Below the pieces are notes generated by a model. The model ran no database searches and was not told the origin of the DNA. It worked only from the letters and a program-made list of their open reading frames with translations. Position numbers and translations under genes: made by a program. DNA of 64,000 nucleotides. It comes from Microvirga brassicacearum. GTDB taxonomy: Bacteria; Pseudomonadota; Alphaproteobacteria; Rhizobiales; Beijerinckiaceae. This document shows positions 16,194-25,039 of the stretch, in pieces; the stretch's first letter is position 1; every line of letters starts with the position of its first letter. The stretch spans positions 571,237 to 635,236 of the forward strand of contig NZ_VCMV01000013.1 in NCBI RefSeq assembly GCF_008757455.1, in the 5' to 3' direction.

Positions 16194-16725
16194 GGGAACT
16201 ACCCCTATCAGTTCATGCGAGCCGCACGACGCTTCTCAAGCGCGTTCAATACTGCGCATGGCGAGCCGTCACGGCTTGGCCTGCACCCGAGACAATAAGC
16301 CTGCCTCTGAAAGAGGGAGCTGCCGCGCGAACCAAGATGGACGATGCCTCTGACGTCAAGTCGTTGAGATCATGAAGATAATAATCAACACGCTCCGATG
16401 GACCAGAAATCGCGTGGCTGCGTATGGATCACTTGGATTTGGCCAGGTATAGCGTCTGGCCAAGAAAGGCGTGAGATGATTTTTTTGTTGCGGGTTGCGT
16501 AACAATATATCTCACAAGACGAAGTGCACGGGGCTAGTCAATTTTACTGGACCACTTGGCGTACATTGAGATTCAAAGCATTTTTCGCGCGGATTGGACG
16601 GCTCTCTATTCATTGTGGACTTGCGCATTTGTGCCGCGCTTGTAGGTTGGTGCCAACGACCTGACGGCTAATTCTAGTGGCGTGCATTTGGTGCCGGTGA
16701 AGACGTGCGCAGTGAAGGTGATGCG
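16194..16725. other. Gene-poor 530-base region before abgT
   Basis: No convincing coding frame. A perfect 8-base inverted repeat is listed separately at 16439-16463. The stretch from 16470 to 16560 is AT-rich (GATGATTTTTTTGTTG, AACAATATATCTCAC) and probably carries the abgT promoter. Short frames in it look like chance. Confidence 0.4.
16439..16463. repeat. Inverted repeat TTGGCCAG-N9-CTGGCCAA
   Basis: Eight bases pair perfectly around a 9-base spacer (GTATAGCGT). There is no T run, and it lies about 260 bases upstream of the AbgT transporter gene, so it could be an operator for a dimeric regulator or a relic of a lost gene's terminator. Confidence 0.45.
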
Positions 16726-18276
16726 ATGAGCCAAACAGCCGTTGAACCGAAGACTGTGATGCAGAAGTTTCTCGACGTCGTCGAGAGGGTCGGGAATATG
16801 GTCCCGCACCCAGTCGTGATCTTCCTGATCCTCATCGCCATCGTCATCGTCCTGTCGCACCTTCTGAGCCTGATGGGTACGGCGGTGACGCTTGAGAGAA
16901 TCAACGCCGAAACCCACGAGATCGAACAAGTCACGACCGAGCTGCGAAGTTTGCTCAACGTCGATGGCATCCGCTTCATGTACAGTTCGCTAATTCCGAA
17001 CTTCATGAATTTCACCGCCGTCGGTCTGATGATCGGGGCCATGATCGGCGCGGGCGTCGCCGAGGAATCGGGGCTCGTCAACGCGCTGATCCGCAAGTTG
17101 GTCATGGTGTCGCCAGCCTGGGCATTGACCTATATCCTGTCGTTCGTCGGCATCCTCTCGAGCATTGCGGCCGACGCGGGATATCTCGTTTTGATTCCGC
17201 TGGCCGGCATTGCGTATATCAGCGTGGGACGTCATCCCCTTGCAGGATTGGCACTCGGTTTTGCCGCCGTCGCCGGCGCCTTCACGGTCAACATGCTGAT
17301 CAAGCCGCTTGATGCCGTCCTTGTCGAGTTCACCAACGACGCGATCCATCTGGTGGATCCGAACAAGTCGATCGGTCTGGCTTCCAACATCTGGTTCTCC
17401 ATCGCGTCGGTCCTGTTCCTGACGGTGGTCATCGCCTTCATCACGGATCGCATCATCTCGCCGCGCTTGGGGACTTACGAGCCGGACCAGCATGCCGGTC
17501 TCGCCAAACCAGCTGAAAGCGGAGAACTCTCGGCCGCGGAAAGCCGCGGTTTGAGATTTGCCCTCATGGGACTGATCGGTCTTGTGATCGTCTTTGGCTT
17601 CTTGACGGTGCCGGCCGGGGCGCCTCTTCGGAACCCGGACACCGGTGAGCTCATCGGCAACTCGCCCTTCATGAATGGCCTCATCGCGCTCATCATGCTG
17701 ACGTTCCTTGTCACCGGATGGATGTACGGGATCGGCGCCAACACAGTCAGGACGCTCACCGACGTCATCAAGGCGATCGAGAAAGCCATCACCGGTCTCG
17801 GCGGCACGATTTTCCTGTTCTTCGTGCTGAGTCAGTTCGTTTCCTATTTCACCTACACGAACATGGGAACGGTCATGGCGTTGAAACTGGCGGAGGTCTT
17901 GCAATCGGCGAATATCGGAGCCCTGCCGTTGCTGATCGGCTTCATCGTCGTCGTCGCGATCATCGATCTGCTGCTCACCGGCGCCATCGCCAAATGGGCC
18001 ATCTTCGCGCCGATCTTCGTGCCGCTCCTGATCAAGCTGGGCGTGGAGCCCGAAGCGGTTCTCGCGGCCTATCGCGTTGGCGACTCGCCGATGAATGCGG
18101 TCACGCCGCTGAACGCCTATTTCGCGCTCGTTGTCGGATTTGCGCAGAAATACGACAAGAATGCCGGCGTCGGCACCATCGTGTCGCTCATGCTGCCATA
18201 TGTCATGTGGATGTTCGTCCTTTGGACGGTTCTCTTCGCCATCTGGCAGTGGCTCGGATTGCCGTGGGGACTCTGA
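16726..18276 (+). CDS. abgT: AbgT-family transporter (p-aminobenzoyl-glutamate type)
   Basis: This 516-residue inner-membrane protein has about eleven to thirteen hydrophobic helices and the AbgT family's features: an early VERVGNMVPHPVVIFLILIA, a re-entrant SSIAADAGYLVLIPLAG and late LTGAIAKWAIFAPIFVPLL followed by GDSPMNAVTPLNAYFAL. E. coli AbgT imports p-aminobenzoyl-glutamate, a folate breakdown product; others in the family export sulfonamides. The ATG at 16726 has GAAGGTG before it; an upstream GTG at 16705 is less likely. An M20 peptidase gene follows after 66 bases, which supports import of an aminoacyl- or amide-linked substrate that is then cut in the cytoplasm. Confidence 0.9.
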   Translation: MSQTAVEPKTVMQKFLDVVERVGNMVPHPVVIFLILIAIVIVLSHLLSLMGTAVTLERINAETHEIEQVTTELRSLLNVDGIRFMYSSLIPNFMNFTAVGLMIGAMIGAGVAEESGLVNALIRKLVMVSPAWALTYILSFVGILSSIAADAGYLVLIPLAGIAYISVGRHPLAGLALGFAAVAGAFTVNMLIKPLDAVLVEFTNDAIHLVDPNKSIGLASNIWFSIASVLFLTVVIAFITDRIISPRLGTYEPDQHAGLAKPAESGELSAAESRGLRFALMGLIGLVIVFGFLTVPAGAPLRNPDTGELIGNSPFMNGLIALIMLTFLVTGWMYGIGANTVRTLTDVIKAIEKAITGLGGTIFLFFVLSQFVSYFTYTNMGTVMALKLAEVLQSANIGALPLLIGFIVVVAIIDLLLTGAIAKWAIFAPIFVPLLIKLGVEPEAVLAAYRVGDSPMNAVTPLNAYFALVVGFAQKYDKNAGVGTIVSLMLPYVMWMFVLWTVLFAIWQWLGLPWGL

Positions 18277-18342
18277 GTGCGCGTTGGCGGTCGACGTGGC
18301 GGCGCGCCGACTTTCGTGACGTGAAGCCTAAGGGATGAGATC

Positions 18343-19545
18343 ATGAGCGAAACCAATATCCCTCTCGATGCGAAAGCGGCCGAGGATCGGCTGATGCGGT
18401 ATCTCGCGATCGAGGGCGTTACGGGTCATGAGGCGAATATTGCTGCTGCGGTTTCGGCGGACCTGCAGGCGCTCGGAGTGCCGGCATCGGCGATCCGCTT
18501 CGACGATGCCAACACGCGCATCCCGGTGCCGACGGAAACGGGAAACCTGATTGTCGATCTGCCCGGGACCCGACCAGGACCGCGGCTTCTATTCGCGACG
18601 CACCTCGATACGGTTCCGTTATGCGCCGGAGCAAAGCCAAAACGCGAGGGTGACCGCATCGTCTCCGATGGATCAACCGCTCTTGGCGGGGACAACCGAA
18701 CTGGCTGCGCTGTTCTTGTCACGCTCGTGGAGACGCTTCTGAAGCAGAAGCTGCTACATCCGCCGATCACGCTGCTGTTCACGGTGCGTGAGGAGAGCGG
18801 TCTACACGGCGCCCGCGAACTCAAGCCTGCGGACCTCGGCGGGGCTACGATGTGCTTCAACGTGGACGGCAAATTGCCCTCCGAGTTGCTCATCGGGGCC
18901 GTGGGCCAGGAGAATTGGGAAGTCGAAATCAAAGGCAAGGCGGCGCATGCCGGAGTCGCCCCCGAAAAGGGCATCTCCGCAACCTTGGTGGCAGCGGTCG
19001 CCATCACCGATGCACACCGCGCGGGCTGGTTCGGCAAGGTCGTCAAGCCGGATGGCAACGGTACCAGCAATGTCGGCATCTTCGGCGGCAGGGATGGCCA
19101 GCCTGCCGGCGATGCGACGAATGTCGTCACCGACTACGTCTACGTCAAAGGCGAGGCTCGCAGTCCGGAAGCGGCCTTTGCTGCCAAAATTGCGGATGGC
19201 TACAAAGACGCGTTTGCCAAGGCGCAGGGCGAAATAAAGGACGCTGGCGGAGTGACCGCGGAGGTCAGGTTCGAACACTCCGCCGCCTACCCGCCCTTCA
19301 AGCTCGACGAGACCAGCCCGGCGGCCGCGCGTGCAGCCGAGGCGGTCAAGCGGCTTGGGCTGCAGCCGACTTTTCTATTCTCGAATGGTGGATTGGACGC
19401 CAACTGGCTCGACAAGCACGGCGTCCCGACGGTGACGATCGGTGCCGGACAGCATGAAATTCATACTGTGAATGAATATGTCGAACTGTCGGAATTTCGG
19501 CAGGGTTGCATGCTCGCAATCACCTTGGCCACGCTGGACAATTGA
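18343..19545 (+). CDS. M20-family metallopeptidase (PepT-like)
   Basis: A 400-residue di-zinc hydrolase of the M20 family. Visible metal and catalytic residues are His and Asp in LLFATHLDTVPLC, Asp in ALGGDNRTGCAVLV, the Glu-Glu pair in FTVREESGLHGA, Asp in CFNVDGKLPS and the late His in GAGQHEIHTVNE. The dimerisation (lid) domain lies between about residues 185 and 300. It resembles tripeptidase PepT more than AbgA/AbgB. Placed directly after the AbgT-type transporter it may cleave the imported conjugate, releasing glutamate or another amino acid; this is inferred from the pairing. Confidence 0.9.
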   Translation: MSETNIPLDAKAAEDRLMRYLAIEGVTGHEANIAAAVSADLQALGVPASAIRFDDANTRIPVPTETGNLIVDLPGTRPGPRLLFATHLDTVPLCAGAKPKREGDRIVSDGSTALGGDNRTGCAVLVTLVETLLKQKLLHPPITLLFTVREESGLHGARELKPADLGGATMCFNVDGKLPSELLIGAVGQENWEVEIKGKAAHAGVAPEKGISATLVAAVAITDAHRAGWFGKVVKPDGNGTSNVGIFGGRDGQPAGDATNVVTDYVYVKGEARSPEAAFAAKIADGYKDAFAKAQGEIKDAGGVTAEVRFEHSAAYPPFKLDETSPAAARAAEAVKRLGLQPTFLFSNGGLDANWLDKHGVPTVTIGAGQHEIHTVNEYVELSEFRQGCMLAITLATLDN

Positions 19546-19911
19546 CGTACGCGACGCATCCGATCCCTCGTATGCCGAGGATCCTGTAGCGGTGTCGCCG
19601 CCTCTGCACTGGAGGAGCGATGGCGCTGACGTGGCACGAAGAACAGCAGATTGAACGGGTTGTGAGCGGTCCACCAGGATGCGACGAGCCCAAGGCGGTG
19701 ACCCTGCATGAACCGTAAGCCGCTCGGCCATCGGGCGCTAAACTGTTTTTATTTCCAGTTCATTGTCGGGTGGGCTTTGAGCCTCCCGGCTGTCGCGTGC
19801 TTGTCCGGTCTCGTTAAGTTGAGATGAAGCATCGCGGCGGCTCGAATTCTTACCGGCCTCGTTCACTTTCACCGCATCAGAGCGTTCTTAGCCCTGACCG
19901 CCTGCACCCCA
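19546..19911. other. Intergenic region after the M20 gene
   Basis: About 370 bases between convergent units. It holds one small frame with a strong ribosome binding site (listed at 19620). The rest shows no repeat, RNA gene or terminator that I can support. Confidence 0.35.
19620..19718 (+). CDS. Possible 32-residue small protein
   Basis: GGAGGAG stands four bases before an ATG that opens 32 codons, MALTWHEEQQIERVVSGPPG ending in AVTLHEP. The product is acidic and soluble. The strong ribosome binding site is the only reason to list it; there is no known relative and it could equally be the broken front of a lost gene. Confidence 0.3.
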   Translation: MALTWHEEQQIERVVSGPPGCDEPKAVTLHEP

Positions 19912-21726
19912 TTAAAAGCGCCAGATCAAAGGAACATAAAACGTCGCGATGACAAAGAACCAGAGCAAAAGCGGGAGCCCAAGCTTCCAATAATCTCCGA
20001 ACTTGTAGCCTCCAGGCGCCATCACCATCAGGTTCGTGGGGGTGGCAATCGGCGTCAGAAAAGCGGCTGCCGCAGCCACGGCGACGCTCATGAGAACCGG
20101 TCTCGGAGAAACGCCGATGCTGTTGGCTGCAGCGACGGCGATCGGGATCACGATCAGTGCAGTCGCCGTGTTGCTGATCAACTGCCCGAGAATGGCGGTC
20201 AAGAGGAACAAGCCGGCCAACAGGGCATATGGACCCGCATCCCCCACCAACGCGACCAGCGTTTCGGCCATCACGCCGGCCGCGCCGGTCTGATCCATCG
20301 CTGTCGAGAGCGGCATCATCGCACCTACCAGTATGACCGTCGTCCAGTGGATGGCGCGAAACGACTGATCGACGGTCAACACACCCGCCAATATCATGGC
20401 GCCGGCCGCCAGAATTCCCACGATAGCCGGCGGCACCAGGCCCGTGGCCAGCAGGATGACCATGATGACCAGAATCGCGATCGCCTGCTTTGCACCCGCG
20501 CCCAGGGGGATAGCTTGCCGACGCACGAGATCAGGCGAGTTGACGACGAGGACGTCAGGATCGTTCAGGTGCAAGTCGAGTGCCTTCCACGTCCCCTGCA
20601 GCAGCAACGTATCGCCCGCCTGCAGCATGACCCTGTCCGGACCAATGTCCGCGCCCTGGCGCTGCACCGCCATGATGATCAGATCACCACTCTCCGTAAT
20701 CATGCCGGGAAATACGGACGCGCCGATCATGCCGGAGCGCGGCGGTATGATGACTTCGGCAAGGCCGGATTCCCGGTTGAAAAGCGTTTCCTGGAGATCT
20801 GCGGTGATGCTCTCCTGCCGGAACGCCAAGTGCTTCCCCGCCGCGAACGCTGCGGCCGAATCTGCATCGCCGCGCAGGATGATGTAATCGCCCTCGGCGA
20901 TGGCGGGCCGGCGGAGCGGGCCTCCTTCATCGCCCGCTTGAATGCTCACGAACTGAAGGTTGGCGAACTCGCTGAGGTCGAGCGACGCGGGCGAGTTGCC
21001 GATTAGGGATGAGCTGCCGCGCACCCGCATCTGGAACATTCCACTGCTGAGGCCATACTGCTCGACGAGCGTTTGTGCATGCTTGCTGAAGTCGGAGGGG
21101 ATCGTAGGGCCGCCGCGATGCGGCAGAAGGCGCTCTCCAAAAACGATGATGATCACCATGGTGCCGATCAGCAGAGGGACGCCAACGAGGGTGAACTCGA
21201 AGAACCCGAACCGGCCCAAACCGGCTTCGAGTGCCGCATTGGAGACGAGCACATTGACGGGTGTGCCCGTCAAGGCAAGCATCGACCCTGCATGAGCCGA
21301 GAAGACGAGAGGCATCAGGAGTTGGGACGGCGCACGCTTCAGGCGAACCGCCATCACAACGACCACCGGCAGCAAAGCCGCCACGGCACCGTTCACGCTG
21401 ATGAGGGCCGTCAGGAAGGAGACCAGCAGCATCGTCAGGACGAGCAGCCGGGTGCGGCTGTCCATCCCCGCCTTGGCGATGAGAAGTTGCCCGGCCCAGG
21501 TCGTGACACCCGTGGCTTCAAGGCCCGCGCTGACGACGAACAGGGTGGCGATGAAAATAACGGCCGGATCGCCGAGGCCGCTCAGAGCGTCATCAAGCGA
21601 TAGAACGTCGGTGGCGTAGAGAGCAAGGGCCGTCGCCATCGCCACGACAACGACGGGAAGGCGGTTCCAGACAAAAAGAACGACCGCGCCAATGATGATG
21701 ATTGCCGTGATTGTAATGTCGCTCAA
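19912..21726 (-). CDS. SLC13/DASS-type permease with two RCK-C (TrkA-C) domains
   Basis: A 604-residue inner-membrane transporter of the ion transporter superfamily, usually sodium-coupled uptake of sulfate, dicarboxylate or similar anions. Membrane helices occupy about residues 1-200 and 400-604. The family signatures are NGAVAALLPVVV and the late LISNTATALIVIPIAVAAAN and TPIATPTNLMVMAPGGY. Between them lie two regulatory RCK-C segments (for example GSSSLIGNSPASLDLSEFAN and SGMIGASVFPGMI). The TTG at 21726 is chosen because GAGGAGA lies directly before it and the membrane part begins there. The start overlaps the stop of a small upstream frame (TTGA). The nearest relatives by pattern are the YfbS/SdcS-like permeases; the substrate is not known. 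Confidence 0.88.
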   Translation of the reverse strand: MSDITITAIIIIGAVVLFVWNRLPVVVVAMATALALYATDVLSLDDALSGLGDPAVIFIATLFVVSAGLEATGVTTWAGQLLIAKAGMDSRTRLLVLTMLLVSFLTALISVNGAVAALLPVVVVMAVRLKRAPSQLLMPLVFSAHAGSMLALTGTPVNVLVSNAALEAGLGRFGFFEFTLVGVPLLIGTMVIIIVFGERLLPHRGGPTIPSDFSKHAQTLVEQYGLSSGMFQMRVRGSSSLIGNSPASLDLSEFANLQFVSIQAGDEGGPLRRPAIAEGDYIILRGDADSAAAFAAGKHLAFRQESITADLQETLFNRESGLAEVIIPPRSGMIGASVFPGMITESGDLIIMAVQRQGADIGPDRVMLQAGDTLLLQGTWKALDLHLNDPDVLVVNSPDLVRRQAIPLGAGAKQAIAILVIMVILLATGLVPPAIVGILAAGAMILAGVLTVDQSFRAIHWTTVILVGAMMPLSTAMDQTGAAGVMAETLVALVGDAGPYALLAGLFLLTAILGQLISNTATALIVIPIAVAAANSIGVSPRPVLMSVAVAAAAAFLTPIATPTNLMVMAPGGYKFGDYWKLGLPLLLWFFVIATFYVPLIWRF

Positions 21727-22004
21727 GGCGATATCTCCTCGGCGTGAAACGGGCCAACAACTGGCATGCCTCGAAACAGTTGCCCATCGTCGTCGAACCA
21801 AGGGTCATGAAGCGTCGTGCCTTGGCCAGCCGGCAGTATCGGGCCAGACCCAAGGTCGCCGCTGCAAGGCTCAAGGTCAAGCTGTTCCGCGCGTCGCGAG
21901 ACATCCGCCTGCCAACGCTCCGCCGCGGTCAAGTCGCGATCAAGCCCGGTTTCCGCCGCGTACTTGGCCGCCTCCGCTGTGCGACGGCTTCGCAGACCTC
22001 GCAA
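21723..22004 (-). CDS. Possible 93-residue protein coupled to the SLC13 permease
   Basis: The frame begins TTG at 22004 directly after a stop codon and ends with TGA overlapping the permease TTG start (TTGA), the geometry of translational coupling. The product is hydrophilic and protein-like (RRTAEAAKYAAETGLDRDLT, AERWQADVSRRAEQLDLEP, DPWFDDDGQLFRGMPVVG) but I know no family. There is no good ribosome binding site at the TTG. It may be a real leader gene or the tail of a decayed one. Confidence 0.35.
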   Translation of the reverse strand: MRGLRSRRTAEAAKYAAETGLDRDLTAAERWQADVSRRAEQLDLEPCSGDLGSGPILPAGQGTTLHDPWFDDDGQLFRGMPVVGPFHAEEISP

Positions 22005-22382
22005 TCAATCAACGGCTGCTCACGGCCGAGGCGGCTTTTGGATTGAGCAAAGGCATTGGAAGCCTCGCGGCCCGTGACGATTCACGCGTTGCAATTCAAC
22101 GATATGACATCTGCGATTGCCAAATCCGGCGTAATTGGCTATGTGTTCGTCGGATTTCATTCGAACGAGGGAGGATTGCATGGCATTTGAACGCTTGCTG
22201 ACCGCGCCTCCCTGCATGTCCAGACGTTAGGTCGGGCAGCCGCGGGGCCCGCCGGGCTCTCCGCTTTCTCAATTCCCTTTTATCACAATCAGACATTTGA
22301 GCGCTGCCTTCGGCTTGATTTCACGTCGCCGAACGCTGCGCCTCTGTTCGGGAGAGGCTGCCGCGGGCGGCCTATTCATACG
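22005..22382. other. Intergenic region before the ABC exporter
   Basis: About 380 bases between divergent units. A GC-rich GCCGCGGGGCCCGCCGGGC segment at about 22240 could fold but has no T run. A 16-codon frame with GGGAGGA before its ATG at about 22180 is too short to support. Promoters for both flanking genes presumably lie here. Confidence 0.35.
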
Positions 22383-24200
22383 ATGGTCCGCAAGTCCAAA
22401 AACGGGGATACGACCCGTGAAACGTTAGCGTTCGTCTTTCAGCACTGGCGCGGACACCCCCGCTATGTCGCGCTCATCGTCGCCACGATCATGATCTCGA
22501 CCCTCGCCGACGTCTTCATGCCGCTCTTCGCCGGCCGGCTCGTCGACGCGATCGCGGCCGCCACCGGGGACCGCGACGCGGCTTTAGATGCCGCATTGAT
22601 CGCTTTCGCGGGCATGACAGGGCTCGGTCTCGCGATGGTTGTCTTCCGGCATATTGCCTTTGTGGGCATTGTGGAACTGTCGCTACGGGTGATGTCGGAG
22701 GTGGCGCGCAATGCGTTCGCGCGAGTCCAGCGGTTTTCTGCGGATTGGCACGCCAACAGCTTCGCGGGTTCCACCGTGCGGAAGATCACGCGTGGCATGT
22801 GGGCGCTCGATTTGCTCCACGACACGATCCTGCTCGCGCTTTTGCCGTCATTGATCGTGCTCGGCGGCTCGATGGTGCTGCTCGGCATGCATTGGCCGGT
22901 CATGGGCACCGTGGTTGCAATCGGCAGCGCGGCTTACATCCTCATGACGGTGCTCTTATCGACGCTCTATGTCGCGCCGGCAGCCCGACTTGCCAACACC
23001 TGGGACACGAAAGTCGGCGGCACACTAGCCGACGCCCTGAGCTGCAACGCCGTGGTGAAAGCCTTTGGCGCGGAGGAGCGAGAGGATCTGCGTCTGTCCT
23101 ACGTATTGGGCAAATGGCAGAGCCGTACCGCAAGGATCTGGCAACGGGCCACCAACAGCGGCACGCTGCAGCTGATCGCCCTTGTCCTCATCCGCGCCTC
23201 GATCATCGGCACGGCGTTGTGGCTGTGGTGGAACGACCGCGCGACGCCGGGGGACCTCACCTATGTGTTGACGACCTATTTCGTGATCCACGGTTATCTG
23301 CGGGACGTCGGAATGCACGTCAACAATCTGCGCCGCTCCGTCAACGACATGGAGGAATTGATCGCGATTCATCGTGAGGCATCCACCGTCGAAGATCGCA
23401 TCGGCGCTTCGCCCATGATCATTCAGGCGGGAATGATCGTCTTCGACCGTGTGACGTTTCACTATTCCGGCCACGCGACGGCGCTTTATCGGGATTTGTC
23501 GTTGACGATCCGTGCAGGCGAGCGCGTGGGATTGGTCGGACCGTCCGGCTCGGGTAAAACCACGCTCGTCAAACTGATTCAGCGCCTGCACGACGTGACG
23601 AGCGGGCGCATTCTCATCGACGGGAGAAATATAGCCGACGCCCGGCAATCATCGTTGCGCGCACAGATTGCGATCGTGCAGCAGGAACCTATCCTGTTTC
23701 ATCGCACCCTCGCGGAAAACATCGCCTATGCGCGTCCTGGTGCGTCAACCGCGGATATCGAACGCGCAGCCAAGCTCGCCCACGCGCACGAATTCATTAC
23801 ACGTCTCCCGAAAGGCTATGCGACTCTTGTCGGCGAGCGCGGGGTGAAACTCTCAGGGGGCGAACGTCAACGCGTTGCCATTGCCCGCGCCTTTCTGGCC
23901 GATGCACCGATCCTCATTCTCGACGAGGCGACCGCCGCGCTCGATTCGGAATCGGAAACACTGATTCAAGAGGCGATGGAACGCCTGATGAATGGGCGCA
24001 CGTCGATTGTAATCGCGCACCGCTTGTCCACGGTGCGCGCCCTCGACCGTATTCTGGTGTTCGATGCGGGTCGGATCGTGGAACAGGGCAATCATGCAAG
24101 CCTTTATCGGCTCGACGGCTTGTACCGACGTTTGTGCGACCATCAAGGACTGGAATTCAAGCGGCAGCCGAATGCCAGATCAAAGCTCAGTAAAGCGTGA
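22383..24200 (+). CDS. ABC-type exporter half-transporter (permease-ATPase fusion)
   Basis: The 605-residue protein has an N-terminal six-helix ABC exporter membrane domain (about residues 20-320) and a C-terminal ATPase. The ATPase shows Walker A GPSGSGKTT, the Q-loop IVQQEPILF, the signature LSGGERQR and Walker B ILILDEATAALD with the H-loop IAHRLSTV. It works as a homodimer or heterodimer in the inner membrane; this group (MsbA/lipid A or drug exporters, ATM-like) moves lipids or hydrophobic compounds outward. Its stop overlaps a GTG of the following methyltransferase frame by four bases (GTGA). The cargo is unknown. Confidence 0.92.
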   Translation: MVRKSKNGDTTRETLAFVFQHWRGHPRYVALIVATIMISTLADVFMPLFAGRLVDAIAAATGDRDAALDAALIAFAGMTGLGLAMVVFRHIAFVGIVELSLRVMSEVARNAFARVQRFSADWHANSFAGSTVRKITRGMWALDLLHDTILLALLPSLIVLGGSMVLLGMHWPVMGTVVAIGSAAYILMTVLLSTLYVAPAARLANTWDTKVGGTLADALSCNAVVKAFGAEEREDLRLSYVLGKWQSRTARIWQRATNSGTLQLIALVLIRASIIGTALWLWWNDRATPGDLTYVLTTYFVIHGYLRDVGMHVNNLRRSVNDMEELIAIHREASTVEDRIGASPMIIQAGMIVFDRVTFHYSGHATALYRDLSLTIRAGERVGLVGPSGSGKTTLVKLIQRLHDVTSGRILIDGRNIADARQSSLRAQIAIVQQEPILFHRTLAENIAYARPGASTADIERAAKLAHAHEFITRLPKGYATLVGERGVKLSGGERQRVAIARAFLADAPILILDEATAALDSESETLIQEAMERLMNGRTSIVIAHRLSTVRALDRILVFDAGRIVEQGNHASLYRLDGLYRRLCDHQGLEFKRQPNARSKLSKA

Positions 24201-24280
24201 CCGACCGCTCGTCACGAACACGATCCGCCGCCGGGATTATTGATCTGGCGCGTCTGTCACCAGTCTCGATGGAGAACAAA

Positions 24281-25009
24281 ATGACGCAAAATATGTATGA
24301 CAAGCCGGAGTTCTTTGCCGGGTACAGTCAGCTGGGCCGCTCTGTGCACGGGCTCGACGGCGCTGCTGAATGGCCTGCCATCCGTGCCCTCATTCCGGAT
24401 CTCGCAGACCTGAGGATTGTGGATCTCGGATGTGGCTTCGGCTGGTTCTGCAGGTGGGCGCGAGAGAACAGTGCTGCGCACGTTCTCGGACTGGACGTAT
24501 CCGAGAACATGATCGCTCGAGCCAAGGCAGATACCACGGATCCTGCCATAGACTATGCGATCGCCGACTTGGAACACTTTGAGTTGCCGGAGGCGTCGCT
24601 CGATTTCGTCTATAGTTCTCTTGCAATTCACTACATCGAAAATCTCGATAGGCTCGTGAAGACGGTGTACCGGGCCCTTATTCCTGGCTCGCGTTTCATT
24701 TTCACCATCGAGCATCCGATTTACATGGCTCCGATGAACCCCGGTTGGTCGATCGACAACGAAGGCTGCAAGACGTGGCCAGTCAACCGCTATTCCGTAG
24801 AGGGTCCGCGCACGACGGATTGGCTGGCCAAAGGGGTGATCAAGCAGCATCGAACCATGGGCACGACGTTGAACACCCTGATCGAGACAGGTTTCACGAT
24901 CCGCCACGTTCAGGAATGGAAACCAACTTCTGAGCAAATTGCCGCAAACCTGGATCTGGCCGAGGAGTTGGAAAGGCCGATGATCCTATTGATCGCTGCC
25001 CAGCGGTAG
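24281..25009 (+). CDS. Class I SAM-dependent methyltransferase
   Basis: A 242-residue small-molecule methyltransferase. It begins MTQNMYDKPEFFAGYSQLGR; motif I is RIVDLGCGFGWFCRWARE, strand 2 ends with Asp in VLGLDVSENM, and a later DFVYSSLAIHYIENLDRLV is the motif IV region. The pattern matches the UbiE/BioC-like methyltransferases often named for a Y-D-x-x-x-F-F-x-x-Y-x-x-L/M-x-R opening. GGAGA lies six bases before the ATG at 24281; the frame stays open back to a GTG at 24197 that overlaps the exporter stop. It may modify the exporter's cargo. It converges on the MFS gene. Confidence 0.88.
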   Translation: MTQNMYDKPEFFAGYSQLGRSVHGLDGAAEWPAIRALIPDLADLRIVDLGCGFGWFCRWARENSAAHVLGLDVSENMIARAKADTTDPAIDYAIADLEHFELPEASLDFVYSSLAIHYIENLDRLVKTVYRALIPGSRFIFTIEHPIYMAPMNPGWSIDNEGCKTWPVNRYSVEGPRTTDWLAKGVIKQHRTMGTTLNTLIETGFTIRHVQEWKPTSEQIAANLDLAEELERPMILLIAAQR

Positions 25010-25039
25010 TCCGGTTCGTTATCGAGAAATCACACGACC

